Shown piece after piece: positions 34,400 to 45,323 of a stretch of 64,000 bases of DNA. The DNA is taken from positions 53,426,087 to 53,490,086 of the forward strand of contig NC_089763.1 of the NCBI RefSeq assembly GCF_040412425.1, read 5' to 3'. The stretch is from Macrobrachium rosenbergii. Lineage: Eukaryota; Arthropoda; Malacostraca; Decapoda; Palaemonidae. Both the position numbers and the translations under genes were made by a program. The notes below the pieces were generated by a model. The model saw only the letters and a list, made by a program, of their open reading frames with translations, was not told where the DNA came from and searched no databases. Each line of letters opens with the position of its first letter. Position 1 is the first letter of the stretch.

Positions 34400-34575
34400 T
34401 CTACAACAGCCGAAAGCAAACTGGAATGTTTACATCCTGGCAGGCGGTACTCCCGCCTCCCAGATGGTAGTTAACTGCCAAACCACCTTGTTCAAAAGTT
34501 CAACAGCCGTTTCCAGCCTACGCTGAAAGTAATTCGTAATGTAAAGGACCGAGGGTTTGTATATTGTATCGGAAC
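34400..34575 (-). repeat. 5' ITR of DIRS C
   Basis: Inverted counterpart of 28623-28800 (AAGCAAACTGGAATGTTTAC here, complement there), ending outward with TTCGTAATGTAAAGGACC and GGTTTGTATATTG. Confidence 0.8.
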
Positions 34576-34589
34576 AACTGTGGTTTTCT

Positions 34590-35700
34590 TGGGAACCCGT
34601 TTGGGTGTCAAACACTGGTGCTCTGATACTGACACTGCGGGCAACACATTACTAGGATTGTCCCACAATGGGACAATGGTTTGGGACTCTGTTCCCGATC
34701 TCTGGTCCGTTTGCGTGGGATTGGGGATTCGCACTCGGCTGCTGATACTGGCCTTTTCAATGGCCTAGATGCACTCTTAAAGCACCAACTGCACATCTTA
34801 CTCGCATTACACTTGGATTCGTCGGATCCCAGATCCGAATCATTCAAAGAAAGGGCATGAACTCCAAGATGGATGCCTTTCCAGCGGCTGTCTGCCAAGT
34901 CCTGGGATCCTCATACAACAGTCTCAGTTGAGGGGGTGACTACCCGTGGGCAAACTCCACCGATCTCCCCCTCACTGAAGCCCCTAATTGAGTTAGTGTT
35001 AATGAAGAGGCCAAATTTCTGGTCTATTCTGGCTTCCAGACTGGCAATGGCATCGGTTTGGAAGGTTGGGAGTTGGGTAATGGAGTTACAGGTAAAGTCA
35101 GAGGACTGGTGATAGGGGAAAAGGCAGTTACAGAAGTCGAAAGGGCAGGTAAAACAGGAGAACACTGACTAACTGAACTTTTAGCTTCATCTTTAGCAGC
35201 TGCTCTTCTGTGTCTATTTTTCTCAAGTTTATCTAAATAACTAGTCAAAGTCTTCCATTTCCCCTGATCCCATTCTCTACACTCATTACAAGTCAAGTCA
35301 GAAGAGCAAATTTGTCCTCTACAGTGAAAACAAATGGTATGGGAGTCATATTTCATTGAAGTAAGTCTGGTACTTCAGCCTTTGTTGCAAAACTGGCTAC
35401 TAGTAGAACTAGAGTCAGACATCCTAATTAATATGAAAAGTCCAAGCTAAATAAGCTAATACAATTATCACAATCGCTATCAAAGCAAAGAATACTTCAC
35501 CAAAGACGATGAAAACCATCCGGTGAACTATACTATGATCAAACGAAAGCTGTCGCCAACACCCGTTATTTAGCTGTTAACCGGCAGAAACGGATTGGGC
35601 TTTTTAGTAGTGTTGTGCCTATCATTCCCTGAAAGTGGGCGGGGCAAGTTACCTACACCAGAATATTGGAAAGCTACCACGAATTTCAAATTTAAGCTGC
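34590..35700 (-). mobile_element. DIRS 5' fragment, copy D
   Basis: Minus-strand 5' leader (about 35700-35423) and gag start of the B-type DIRS family, ending where the outer end of copy C begins. No RT or recombinase follows on either side of C. Confidence 0.6.
34608..35422 (-). pseudogene. DIRS D gag N-terminal part
   Basis: ATG at 35422 gives MSDSSSTSSQFCNKG, one TGA stop, then the same frame stays open from 35356: ICFHCRGQICSSDLTCNECR with regular Cys spacing and EWDQGKWKTL, then LDKLEKNRHRRAAAKDE. It parallels the B gag start (LEKLERDRKRKAALRAE) and the Cys segments of C and E. After a frame change, 34898-34608 continues with KRPVSAAE-type Pro/Ser/Arg-rich sequence. I read the Cys segment as a zinc-binding gag domain. 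Confidence 0.65.
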
Positions 35701-37540
35701 CATGATAGTTAGAAACTAATAGCTAAGTAGTTACTTGGTAAGTAATGCATATAAAAATATCGTTTTTAGTTGAAGATGGACACAGTACTGTACTACAGTA
35801 TAACCACAACAATAAGGCTGATTATTGTGCACTGATACAATATACAAATCTTACATAAAGTTGGCATTGTGATTTTGTACTTGATGTAATTAGGATTTGC
35901 AGAAACCATGTTGATGTTACCACAGTGTTTTCAGATTTACCACGGAAGGAGGGAGCCATGTTATTTGTTTTTCAGTAGCAATGGAGCTCATAATTAATTT
36001 TCTAACTTAGTTTGACAACTGATGAAGTTAAATGATTTTTGGAATCCAATTTGTTTACAGCATGTTAAGAAATTCATGGTAAATAGAGTAGTTTAGAAAC
36101 TTTTGTAATGAAAATTTGTCATAACTCTTACTATGAATGTTTAGTGACTGATTCATCTTTTCATCAGAAGTAACCAGCAGGCAATGCCACACACGATATA
36201 CCATAAAATTTTTACCTGTAGCAATGGACAAGATTTTTGAATGAAGATATCTGATACATAGATATGCTAACTTCTAAAAGTAGGTTATTCATTTTGGAAG
36301 ATGCAAGACTGTTAGTAATAAACCAACTGCCAATGGTTTTAAATGAAATAATTCCATTAGCTGTTGAGAAAATATTTTAAATTTCTCAGAATCAGTAGGT
36401 TAACTGAAATGACTGGATAAATACACTAATTCTAACAAGAACTGTATGTGTTACTGTACTTACTGAATTGCCAAAAAGCCTTATGCTAGGAACGAGGTGG
36501 ATTGGTGTTACTGTGGATTAAAGGAATCTGTGAGTTCCTGAAATAAAATCTGTTAAAGAGAATATCAAATGTTACTCTAATTACGGGAAAGAAAACATGA
36601 AGTATTCTCCATTAACAATAAAAGTATTTTAATGACCAGCGTAAGATTTTAGAAAATATTTAAATAGCTATTTAATATATCACTGGGGAAAGAACCTCAT
36701 AAAATTCACTTGTGGAAATGGTTACCATTATGTTTAGAAACGAGACACAAGAAAAAATTAAGAGTTGACTTGCTTTTAGTTATAAACAAGGGGATCATAT
36801 TTGGTTTTGTGAAAACAGATCAACATAATATTCTTGGTGAAGGTGAATTTTTTTTAGAGGTCCCATTCAACTGAAAAGCCATTCATATCAAGAGAAATGG
36901 AGAATTAAATTTCATCTTGACTAACAAATCCAGTTGAATATGGAACAAAAATGGAAAATCACTAGATGGAATTCAAAGTCCATTTTGGTTACAGAATTTT
37001 TTTTTATAATAAACTTCTGAATTGTCACATTCCTGACCCTTGAATGTGGTCAGCTTTCTGAAAACATCCTTTATAGGTAATAACATGGATGTAGTAAGGC
37101 ATGCAAATCACAGGGTAGAATATTGTGCATTGTTACATTGTATAAATCTCATACTTCTTATTGTCAGGATATGCAGATAGCATGTTAACTTTCACTTTTA
37201 CCAAAAAGAGAAAGAGGGTTGTAGCTCAATTTGACACTGAGCAAGTTACGAACCACTTGGAATTAAGTTTGTTTAGAGCATCTTAACCTAATCACTTCAT
37301 TTTCTTCTCATGAGAGGAATATCAGGGGGCTTTTGGATGATCAAATTATAGATATATAATTCTAGGAACCTTATCTGAAGGAAAGCAGACAATAATAAGA
37401 ACTGTTTGAACATCAAATATCTGCTGGAAAAGAAGTGTTAATAATAAGATGTGACAAGATGGAAATCGTGTACCGTATATAATGGCATATCAGGCAACTG
37501 AGTGTTGCAAAACTGATTTTCATGTAAAAATCAGTTTTTT
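35700..37540. repeat. AT-rich stretch with an old internal duplication
   Basis: No gene seen. 35790-36075 resembles 37115-37290 (TTATTGTGCA, ATACAAATCTTA / ATAAATCTCATA, TTTGTTTA-AGCAT-TTAA in the same order), and 36286-36390 resembles 28428-28540 across copy C. These are diverged copies of an unidentified repeat or segment. Confidence 0.45.
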
Positions 37541-37559
37541 AAAAGTAAATTGTATTTTT

Positions 37560-37832
37560 CCTAACAATATCACAATATTTGAAAGTAAATTGTATTTTTC
37601 CTAACTATACAAACCTAAGGTCCTTTCCATTAGGAATTACTTTCAGTGTAGGCTGGAAACGGCCGTTAAACTCTTGAGCAAGGTGGTTAGGCGGTAACTA
37701 CCGCCAGGTAGGCGGAAATACCCGCCTGCCTGGATGTAAACATTCCAGTTTGCCTTTCGGTCCAGGTTCAGATTGAGGGGTGGCATGAGGTGGGCATAAT
37801 ATGTAATGTAAAGGACCTCAGGTTTGTATAGT
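37560..37832 (-). repeat. DIRS G 3' ITR and ICR remnant
   Basis: Outer end GTAAATTGTATTTTTCCTAA (with a partial duplicate of it just outside at 37543), ITR core CTCTTGAGCAAGGTGGTTAG, and at 37800-37832 the complement of the outer end. Confidence 0.75.
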
Positions 37833-38163
37833 CTCCTGAACTGACTGGAGTTCTGCACACCTGGGCTACTCCTCCTGGTCGAGAGAGCGAGGAGGAGTAC
37901 CCGAGCCTCTGACATATTGATTGGAGTGTAGGAACTGCAAGATCAAATATCAGATACTGGCCCTTTTCGCATGAGTGAGGAAATGTGACTCATACGAAAT
38001 AGGCTGGGAGAATCTTAGAGTTGGAGGCACTAAGGAAAAGCTGAGATAGGGTTTCCCTTATTACCAGACTCTCCTTCCTCCCCTTGCTAGAGGAAGGAGC
38101 GGAATTGCTTCTATGATTCTAGGAGAAAAATAGAACGGGTGCTCGATGTGTGGTCTTACCGCA

Positions 38164-39130
38164 TCAACGCCAGGTCCAGCATGTGTTGGTTCGAGTCCTA
38201 TTCTCATACCGAAGGAGGAGAAGTAGAAGGACAGGAAAGGAAGAGGAAGAGAGATCAGTCACTCTCGGTATCCTTCTCATTTCCAGAACCAACACCTCAG
38301 GCGAGATGTTACTCGTCCTCTTGAAGGAGCTGGGTAAGACTACACAACTTGTTGAGCAGCCACCACAGGGCCAAGGAAAAAAGGTTCTGAGGGCTTGTGG
38401 GCAAGACCATAATATCTCTTCGTGAACCGTAGTGAGAGTGGAGAGCACGTTCCATCCCAATAACTCAAACCCGAGGCTGAGCTCGCCTACCAATACATCC
38501 CCACTGGGAATGCATCTGGATAATTGAGCTATTGAGTGCGCTATAGAACACTCAAGCACCTGCAAATGATGACAGATGAAACAGGAGGAAAAAACAATTC
38601 CCTGTTTGTCGACGAATGCCACTACAGTGGTTTTGTTGTTCAATGAAACCTGAGTGTTGCAAAACTCATCCTGAATTTTGGAAGGCCAAAAGGCTGCCTT
38701 GAGTCCAGGATGTTGATGAGAAAGTATTAATTGTCTCGGTCACACACCAAGACAAAATCTTACAGGTGTGCACCTGTTCCTCGATTGGTGAATCCGGAAG
38801 TAGATACATGATGTGAGGGGAATATGCAAGCATATTCGAAGGTTCCATCAATCAAGCATTAGCCTAACTCTTTCCTCATATTTTGGAGAGGAAAAAAGGA
38901 TGGAGGAATGGAAGCAGACCTCCATTCTCCACCATGGGGAATCTTCTGGAAGATGACAGGATACCAAGACGATTAGCTCTAGCTGGGCTGGCATTTCTCG
39001 AATTGGGAGCTTGGGAGAGGAAGCGGGATGGAAGTTTGATGAAAAGAACTGCCGAGATCCAAGGGAAATAGATACTTCTCCTCAAAGAATCCATTCCCAG
39101 GTCTCGGCAATATCGCTGCCAGCTCCAGAG
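38164..39130 (-). pseudogene. DIRS G RT remnant, RNase H and recombinase tail
   Basis: The RT N-terminal block (39094-39030, counterpart of GYLLPF-S-PPL) passes directly to the block that corresponds to IGHLSSLEKLVPHG (LGILSSSRRFPMVENG), then RNase H (YLLPDSPIEEQVHTCK, diverged from SDAS-EGWGAHL; VVAFVDKQGIVFS; AQLSRCIPSGD). Immediately after, the frame enters the recombinase C-terminal tail (WPCGGCSTSC, as in WVLWWLLNKLC of E). The whole recombinase catalytic domain is gone. Confidence 0.65.
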
Positions 39131-41860
39131 ACTCGATAAGTTTCATTTCATCCAGGCATCTGCAGTAGGAGAACTTCTGCCCAGTCGCTACTTCCTTCTC
39201 TCTTCCCTTCTGCCCTCCTCCCTTATGGAAAAGAGGGTGGAAAGAGACCCAGTTATGCACACTTTCCCAGAAGGGAAGAAGAGGGCTATGTGTTAGGCAA
39301 TCTTCTTCCGAAGCCTGGGACTTGTTAAGAGTTGAGGGGGGCTGGCTTGAACTCAAGGTCAAGCCAAGATGACTAAGACCTAAAGGTCTTGGCCATTGTC
39401 CAAAAGAGAAGGCAGTGCCCAGGTACAAACCTTGATTATCGCGGTATCTGGCAAATCTCTGAAAGAGAAAGGCACAGCCAATTTAACGTTCATTCCTAAG
39501 GGTCGAGCCAACTCGGGACTTACGAAACTGGAGGTCCAAATTAGGACAAAGACCTTCTTCTTAGCACCAGAATTGCCCAAAGATTGCCGTCTCGTATAGG
39601 AAGACCCACCCCCGGAAAGGACCAGTCTCCAGAAGGCAGTTTTCTTTCCAGGAATGGTCATACCTAAGGAGAGAAAGCCTAAAAGTGAAGGATCATGGAT
39701 CCATCAGGAGACTGCCTGGAGAAAACCTGCAGTTTCCTTCCAAGATCGCCGCAATAATCAACCGAAGGAGATTATTGCCACACGGGGGAAGAGGAGCGCT
39801 TTCCTGGGAAGAGCAGAAAGTTCACTCGAACAGAGCCAAGAACTGATTCAGAAAACCTGAGCGGGGCCGAGCCGAGCCGCACCGAACTCAGCCGATAATG
39901 CGGTATGCAGTGGACTGGGAGGCAGGCAGGGCGAGCCGAGCCGAGCCAGTCTCGCAAACGCAACGAGGGCTGGGCGGGGCAGGCAAGCCGATCACGCAAA
40001 CACAATTGGAATTGGGCAGGACGGAACTCGTCTGCCGTAAACTAGCGCTAGTTTCCCGAACTCTAAACTCCTTCGAGGCCGAGGTCCCTTGAGATGAAGG
40101 TTTAAAGGGGAATTCTGTGTCTGCTATCCTGCATGCTCAAACCCTAAGGTTCAAGACACAAGGATGAAACCCGGCCAAGCAACCGAAGCAGCTGGCAGGT
40201 AGTATTGAGACACCTGGCATCTCGGTGCCGAGACACCTGTGTGTCTCAGCACTTTCTCTCATCAGGAGAGTGCTCGTGATTCATAGAATTTGAGCGACCT
40301 TCGAGACTCCCAAAAATCGGGAGCGGCTGCTTTCGGTTTCCTAAGAAATCAAAAAGAGCCAGGCACAGAACCAGTCTTAGATGCAGACTTCCAAGATTGG
40401 CAACAAGGGCACGGCCTCTCGAGGCCGTGCTCTTGTGGTCCCCCAAACGCGAGACCCTAGAGAAGAATGCAAGCCGGTTTCTGCCCAAGGGTGGGAAGAG
40501 CCAACGAGGGAAACTCATCTCCCGGATTGAGACACCAGGCTGGGAACCCGACTGAGCACTGATAAGCACTTGGGGAGTGCTTGTAGTACTGGCAGGAAGA
40601 TCTCAGACACCTAGGTGCCTTGGCCGTTTTTCTCTCACTGCTCCCAAACTGGGCTGGGGAGAGTACTCTCCAGACTGGATCGGGATACTCGATATTCCAC
40701 GGAATCTAGGACTGGAAACTGGATTGCAAACTGAGGTCTGCATGCCCGCGGCTCCCGAAACACAAAACCCAGGGCATGTGAATCGGTTCCTTAACCTGAA
40801 GGTCGGGAAGAGCCAACAAGAGACCCACTGCCTCCTCGGAAGGAGGCAGTCCTTAGATGTCCAAGGGCATCAAGGGGAAAGAAGCAGCATTCCTCTCCTT
40901 CGGCCGACAGAGGTCTATCCGGTTCCCGGGACCCCCTCGAACCTCGGGAGAGGAAGGGAAGAGGCAGCAGAAGACGAAATTGAAGATAAGTTGAAGAAGA
41001 AGGCGACTACTTCCACAGGGTGACTTTCTTCACCTTCACTCTGACATATTTTATAGGATGGTGGACATGAAACATCGTAACCTCCAGGGCAGCTAGGCAG
41101 GACCACAACAGAAGCGGTCCACGACACGACCACCAGGAGAAGCAGCAGGCACGATCAGGACAGCTGATGCAGGAGCTACGGAAGCGGTTCATTGAGCAGG
41201 AGCTACAGCAACGGTCAGGAATGTCACATGAAAGTCACCAGCAGTGACAGGAACGATCATTACGGCTGCAGCAGAAGACCAGGAGGAGCAGCCCAGAGAC
41301 TGTCGAGGAGTTAACAGGAGCTTAACACAGGAAACAGCAGGAGCAGATGGGCCACAGATACGCCAGAGGCAGTGCCACAGTATACATGAAGGCCAGCAAT
41401 GACAGCGATCGATCCACATCAGCAAGAACACAGTCAGAACGATCCCGACGTGGAACTATGCCATTCCAACCAGGTACTGTGGTCGATCCCAAAGCAACAC
41501 TGAACGAACGTCGGGACTCCTTCATGCAAAGAAAGACATCACAACTGAGATATCCAGCCAACTACTACTATGCCTGCGATGCTCACTGTCAACCTGAAAG
41601 AAAAAGCAAAGATGATTAGTAGAGGGAGACTCCTCTGTCCTCTCGCTACAAGGGGAACTGCCCTACGCAGCGAGGGGAGGCCCCTTAGAAGAGGTTACCC
41701 GACTGCCCGCGCCAGCTCCCCCCCCCACCCCCGCCTCACAAGAGAGAGATCTCTGCTGAAGGAGAGATAAGGAAGAACCTACAGTGAGAGAGAAGGAAGG
41801 TGGGGAAGCCACCAAGGGCACCATGGAAGCAAAACTTACCAACGACGCCTGCAACCTCCC
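39130..41860 (-). pseudogene. DIRS G gag-like region (degenerate)
   Basis: No long frame on the coding strand. Identified by alignment with F and H by eye (for example 40900-41050 with H 59200-59350, and the gag end near 39240-39330). Plus-strand frames here are shadows. Confidence 0.5.
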
Positions 41861-42437
41861 CGACCCCCCGCAACTCCCTATATTGCAGGTGGCAAAAACA
41901 ACACTCGGCACAAGTAGAAAGGAAGTAGTCATGCCCTTGTACACAGAGGGGAGTGAACTCTTACGTCCCAATCAATGTAGGGGAGCGAAGATATTACGTC
42001 CCAATCTAATATCTTCAGTATCTAAATAAAGGGCTACTGGAAGAGAAGCATTACCACTTAGTTACACCCCTCTAGATCCACCCTTGGCCGTCAAACCCAA
42101 GACACACGCAGGGGAGTGAGGGCTTATGCAAGGCTATCACAAATCGTGGGTTTGTATAAATAAATATCAAACACACGCAACATAAACACAAAAATACAGA
42201 AAGATCCCACTGGGATAACAAAGAGCTTAATGACAGTCAGGCCAAGAGATCCGAAAACATGTCTGCAACGCATGACGGCTGAAAGCAAACTGGAATGCTT
42301 ACAAAATTACATCAGGACAGGCGGGTAATCCCTCCTAGCTGATGGTAGTTACTGCCTAACCGCCTTGTTCAAGAGTTTAACGGCACTGTCCAGCTTCTCC
42401 GTAAGTAATTCCTAATGTAAAGGACCGATGGTATGGA
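41860..42437 (-). repeat. DIRS G 5' leader and ITR
   Basis: Leader with ATTACGTCCCAATCTAATAT and TCACAAATCGTGGGTTTGTA, ITR core TGCCTAACCGCCTTGTTCAA, outer end TAATGTAAAGGACC. The same block is found at H 60480-60966 and, inverted, at 28620-29262. Confidence 0.75.
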
Positions 42438-42479
42438 TACAATGTTAGTTAGCCTACTTTGGCCATTTGGCTATCTAGA

Positions 42480-43825
42480 GAGGTATAATTTGTTATCGAT
42501 TCTTTTGGACAATTGTGAATTTTTGTCAATAATTGTTGTGACTTTTTTATATTCATAAATATTAAGTGAAAAATACGATTTAATATCAAATCCACTGTAC
42601 TTTTGGAGTAACTCACATCCAAGGGAAATTACAACTGATAAGTGAATAATATATAAGTACTTAGAATCACCATGAACCCATCTCCACCATAGTAAGCTGA
42701 GTGGTAAGGTTGTAATAATTAGCTTAATTACGAATTGTTGCCCCTGTCTCTTTTGATATTCACAGATATTTAATATAAAATTCATTATACCTTGTGAATA
42801 CCTAAGTTGCACCTATGGGGAATTATAATTTACTTACACCAAATGGGAATTTTAATAAGTGCATCTGCCCCAGCCAAGATTCGAACCTGGGCTCTTAGTT
42901 TAGATACAATGATAGACAGTTGCTTTCACGCTTCAGCTGTCAAGAGGGGTATAGACTGAAGTCAGTTCTTCTGTACATATCCTGTTTAACTCAGGTTCTG
43001 TGCTTTGAATCGATATCAAGCTATCTCTTCCATGATATGTCACTGGAAAGTTGGTAAAACTTGCCTTTTGAATTTTTGTCCCTTGATAACTTGTTACTTT
43101 TTCATATTCACAAATATTAAAACGTATATCATCTAATAACAAAGTCCCTATACTTTGAGCATGAGTTGCAGCCGACAGGAATTATAATTGATAAGTGTAC
43201 TCGAACCTGGGCCCACTGTTGAAATACATTTGATAGACAGCTGGCTTTGACCATTCAGTTATCAAGTTGATACTGATTCTTTTTATTCATATTCCTGCTG
43301 AATTCAGGTTCTGTACTTATTAATGAGAACTGATTCGTAAGTTTTTAACATTTGATTAATTATAAATTATTGTCTCTTATACATGTGACTTTTTTTATAT
43401 TCACAAATACTAAGTAAGGAATATTCTATAATTGAATTCATAATACTCTGGGAATAACTTCACCCAAGGAGAATGGCTGTTTTATATTGACAAATATTAA
43501 ATGATAAATATTTAAAGAACAAGGAAGATTATAATTTACAAGTGGATCTGCCCCGCCAGGAACTGAACCAAGGTCTGTGGTTTACAGTAGATGCATTGAC
43601 ATACAGTTCAGTTCAAATTGACTATTTGGTTACCAAAAGAGATATAAACTGGCCAAACCTCTTGTACTTATACCTGTCAAATTCAGGCACTCTACAGTTC
43701 TTAGAATCGTTATCAACCCATCTCCATCACCAAAACTGATTGGTAAATTTGTAACACTTGGCTATTATGGATTTTTGTCGCTTATACACTCATGACATTT
43801 TTTATATTCACAAATATTAAGCCTC
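42480..43825. repeat. Tandem array of ~340 bp units with a tRNA-like box
   Basis: AT-rich array. The phrase TTTTATATTCACAAATATTAA recurs with changes near 42545, 42755, 43095, 43390, 43470 and 43800. A minus-strand B-box-like word (complement of CGAACCTGGG, part of GGTTCGAATC) recurs near 42876, 43202 and, decayed, 43566, with a linked TGATAGACAG-type segment. Spacing is about 330-365 bp. It may be a satellite derived from a tRNA-related SINE. Confidence 0.65.
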
Positions 43826-44995
43826 GCCACTTATTTTGCTTCATCATATAATACCAAAATAACCTTACCAAAAATCTTATAAAAAAAAACAGCCCAGCCT
43901 TATACCAAACTGTGGATGTCCTGGGGCATACGTGGGTATAACTACAATGAAGCTCCAAATTCCATAGGAGCAACCTTTGCTGAATTTAATGCAGGAAATG
44001 ATCCTTCTGGTGACCAACATCAGGCAGCCATCTGACCAGGACCTAACAAGACCCACACCTGATAATGACTTTAACAACAAGAGAAACGACAGAGCAAGCA
44101 TCTCAGGCAGGTGTAACACGAGCTTGACCAAGAAATCAATGAACGCTTATAGACCAACCAAAATATTCACCAGAAAATATCATTGGCTAAGTCATCACAC
44201 CTGGTAAGTAACAAGCACCATTCTCGTTGCTCAGCAAGGCTGCAACAGTGTAATCATGAATAACAAAATTTGATTTACGAGAAAATCTCGCCAGCCAATC
44301 AGAGTGCAAGGTTTTATCATCGGCCTAACAGAGAGCGAAATTTTATTCTCAGCCAATCAGCGGACGTTAAGCATTCCGCACCCCTCCTTACATATATTGA
44401 ACCACACTTGCCATTACTGACTGGTCCACTCTTGTCTTTTGGCATGAACATACTCAGTATAGCTTGGGCAATATATGGCCTTGAGCTCAAGGAACAACAT
44501 ACCCCAGAGCACCTTGATGAAAAGAAAAAAAATCCCTTGGCGACCCATGCCGTATTTCGATACCTGATCAAGATTTCCTTGTAAACGTTGGAGCTAATTT
44601 TGCACCTTGGATTTGTTATATTGTTTTTGGTTAAGACTTCCCACCAACAAATGTTTACCTCTCTTTTTATGAAATTGTTACTTGGCGGAATGCAGTAACA
44701 GCGAAAGAGTTATTATAAAAAAGCTAAAAAGACTTCATACAAATAGAATGCAGTAATACATTATTGTTGTTGATGTTGTTATATTGTTGTTGATTTTAGA
44801 AGCTTTATTTATTATGGCTTTGTATGATTAAATATTCTGCCCATCTATTTCGTAAATGCTATGGGAATTTCATATGTAATAATTACTGATTGCAATGTGA
44901 TGTCAGATTCCCCCTATTAGAAGGCAAAGGGAATTTATTTCAACAAGAATAGACGGTAATGAAGTACATTAATTTTTCATTATTTCTTAATATAT
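43826..44995. other. Unclassified spacer between DIRS G array and DIRS E
   Basis: A 104-residue frame at 44270-44584 has no domain I recognise. Two CAGCCAATCAG words (about 44291 and 44351) resemble CCAAT boxes and could mark an old promoter, but no gene follows before DIRS E. The AT-rich part is 44620-44995. Confidence 0.35.
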
Positions 44996-45007
44996 AATAT
45001 TTTGTTC

Positions 45008-45190
45008 CTACATGAATACAAACCGTCAGTCTTTACATAGGAATTACCTTCAGTGCAAGCTGGAGCAGGCTATTCTACACAACAAGGTTGTCCAGTAGTT
45101 GCACTACCGGTGGGGGAGCCGAGGGGTACTCTCACCACCTCCCTTTGCTGAGTCGCATTACCACCTGTCTTATACAGTAGCCTTCGTCAA
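45008..45190 (+). repeat. Left ITR of DIRS E
   Basis: Inverted match to about 51650-51815, including TACAAACC, TCTTTACATAGGAATTACCT and GGTGGGGGAG-CGAGGGGTAC. Confidence 0.8.
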
Positions 45191-45323
45191 GAGCGGACTC
45201 AATCCTGTCTTCCTCTGCCTGAACGTTTCCTGGCTGTTCTACCTGCACTTCATCTTGGTTTTTCCTTCCTTTTGTTGTGCTTGGAGTATAACTGTGATAT
45301 ATCTGTTCTTATTCTTGGATATA

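Larger units (their letters stand above)
28615..34575 (-). mobile_element. DIRS-type retrotransposon copy C (chimeric 3' end, no recombinase)
   Basis: Minus-strand DIRS element with gag, RT and most of RNase H. The gag end (34400-34575) has the family ITR. At the other end RNase H stops at about 29262 and is joined to an inverted second copy of the element 5' region (28620-29262, + orientation). Both ends therefore carry the same ITR and 5' leader facing inward, and recombinase and ICR are missing. The 3' end of a non-LTR element lies inside gag (about 31335-31905). Confidence 0.75.
37540..42440 (-). mobile_element. DIRS-type retrotransposon copy G (RT palm and recombinase deleted)
   Basis: Minus strand, about 4.9 kb with ITRs at both ends: 42260-42437 (5') and 37560-37770 (3', followed inward by ICR sequence to about 37832). 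The interior holds a degenerate gag (41860-39130), an RT with the palm missing, RNase H, and then directly the C-terminal tail of the recombinase. It is therefore a doubly deleted, non-autonomous copy. Confidence 0.75.

Noticed and set aside
42868..42885. Possible functional tRNA gene suggested by a GGTTCGAATC-type B-box
   Set aside because: No cloverleaf stem pairing or proper A-box at the right distance was evident, and the word recurs in decayed form in a tandem array.
44270..44584. 104-residue + strand frame next to CCAAT-like words
   Set aside because: No recognisable domain, no neighbouring exon or clear splice site; kept only as unclassified spacer.
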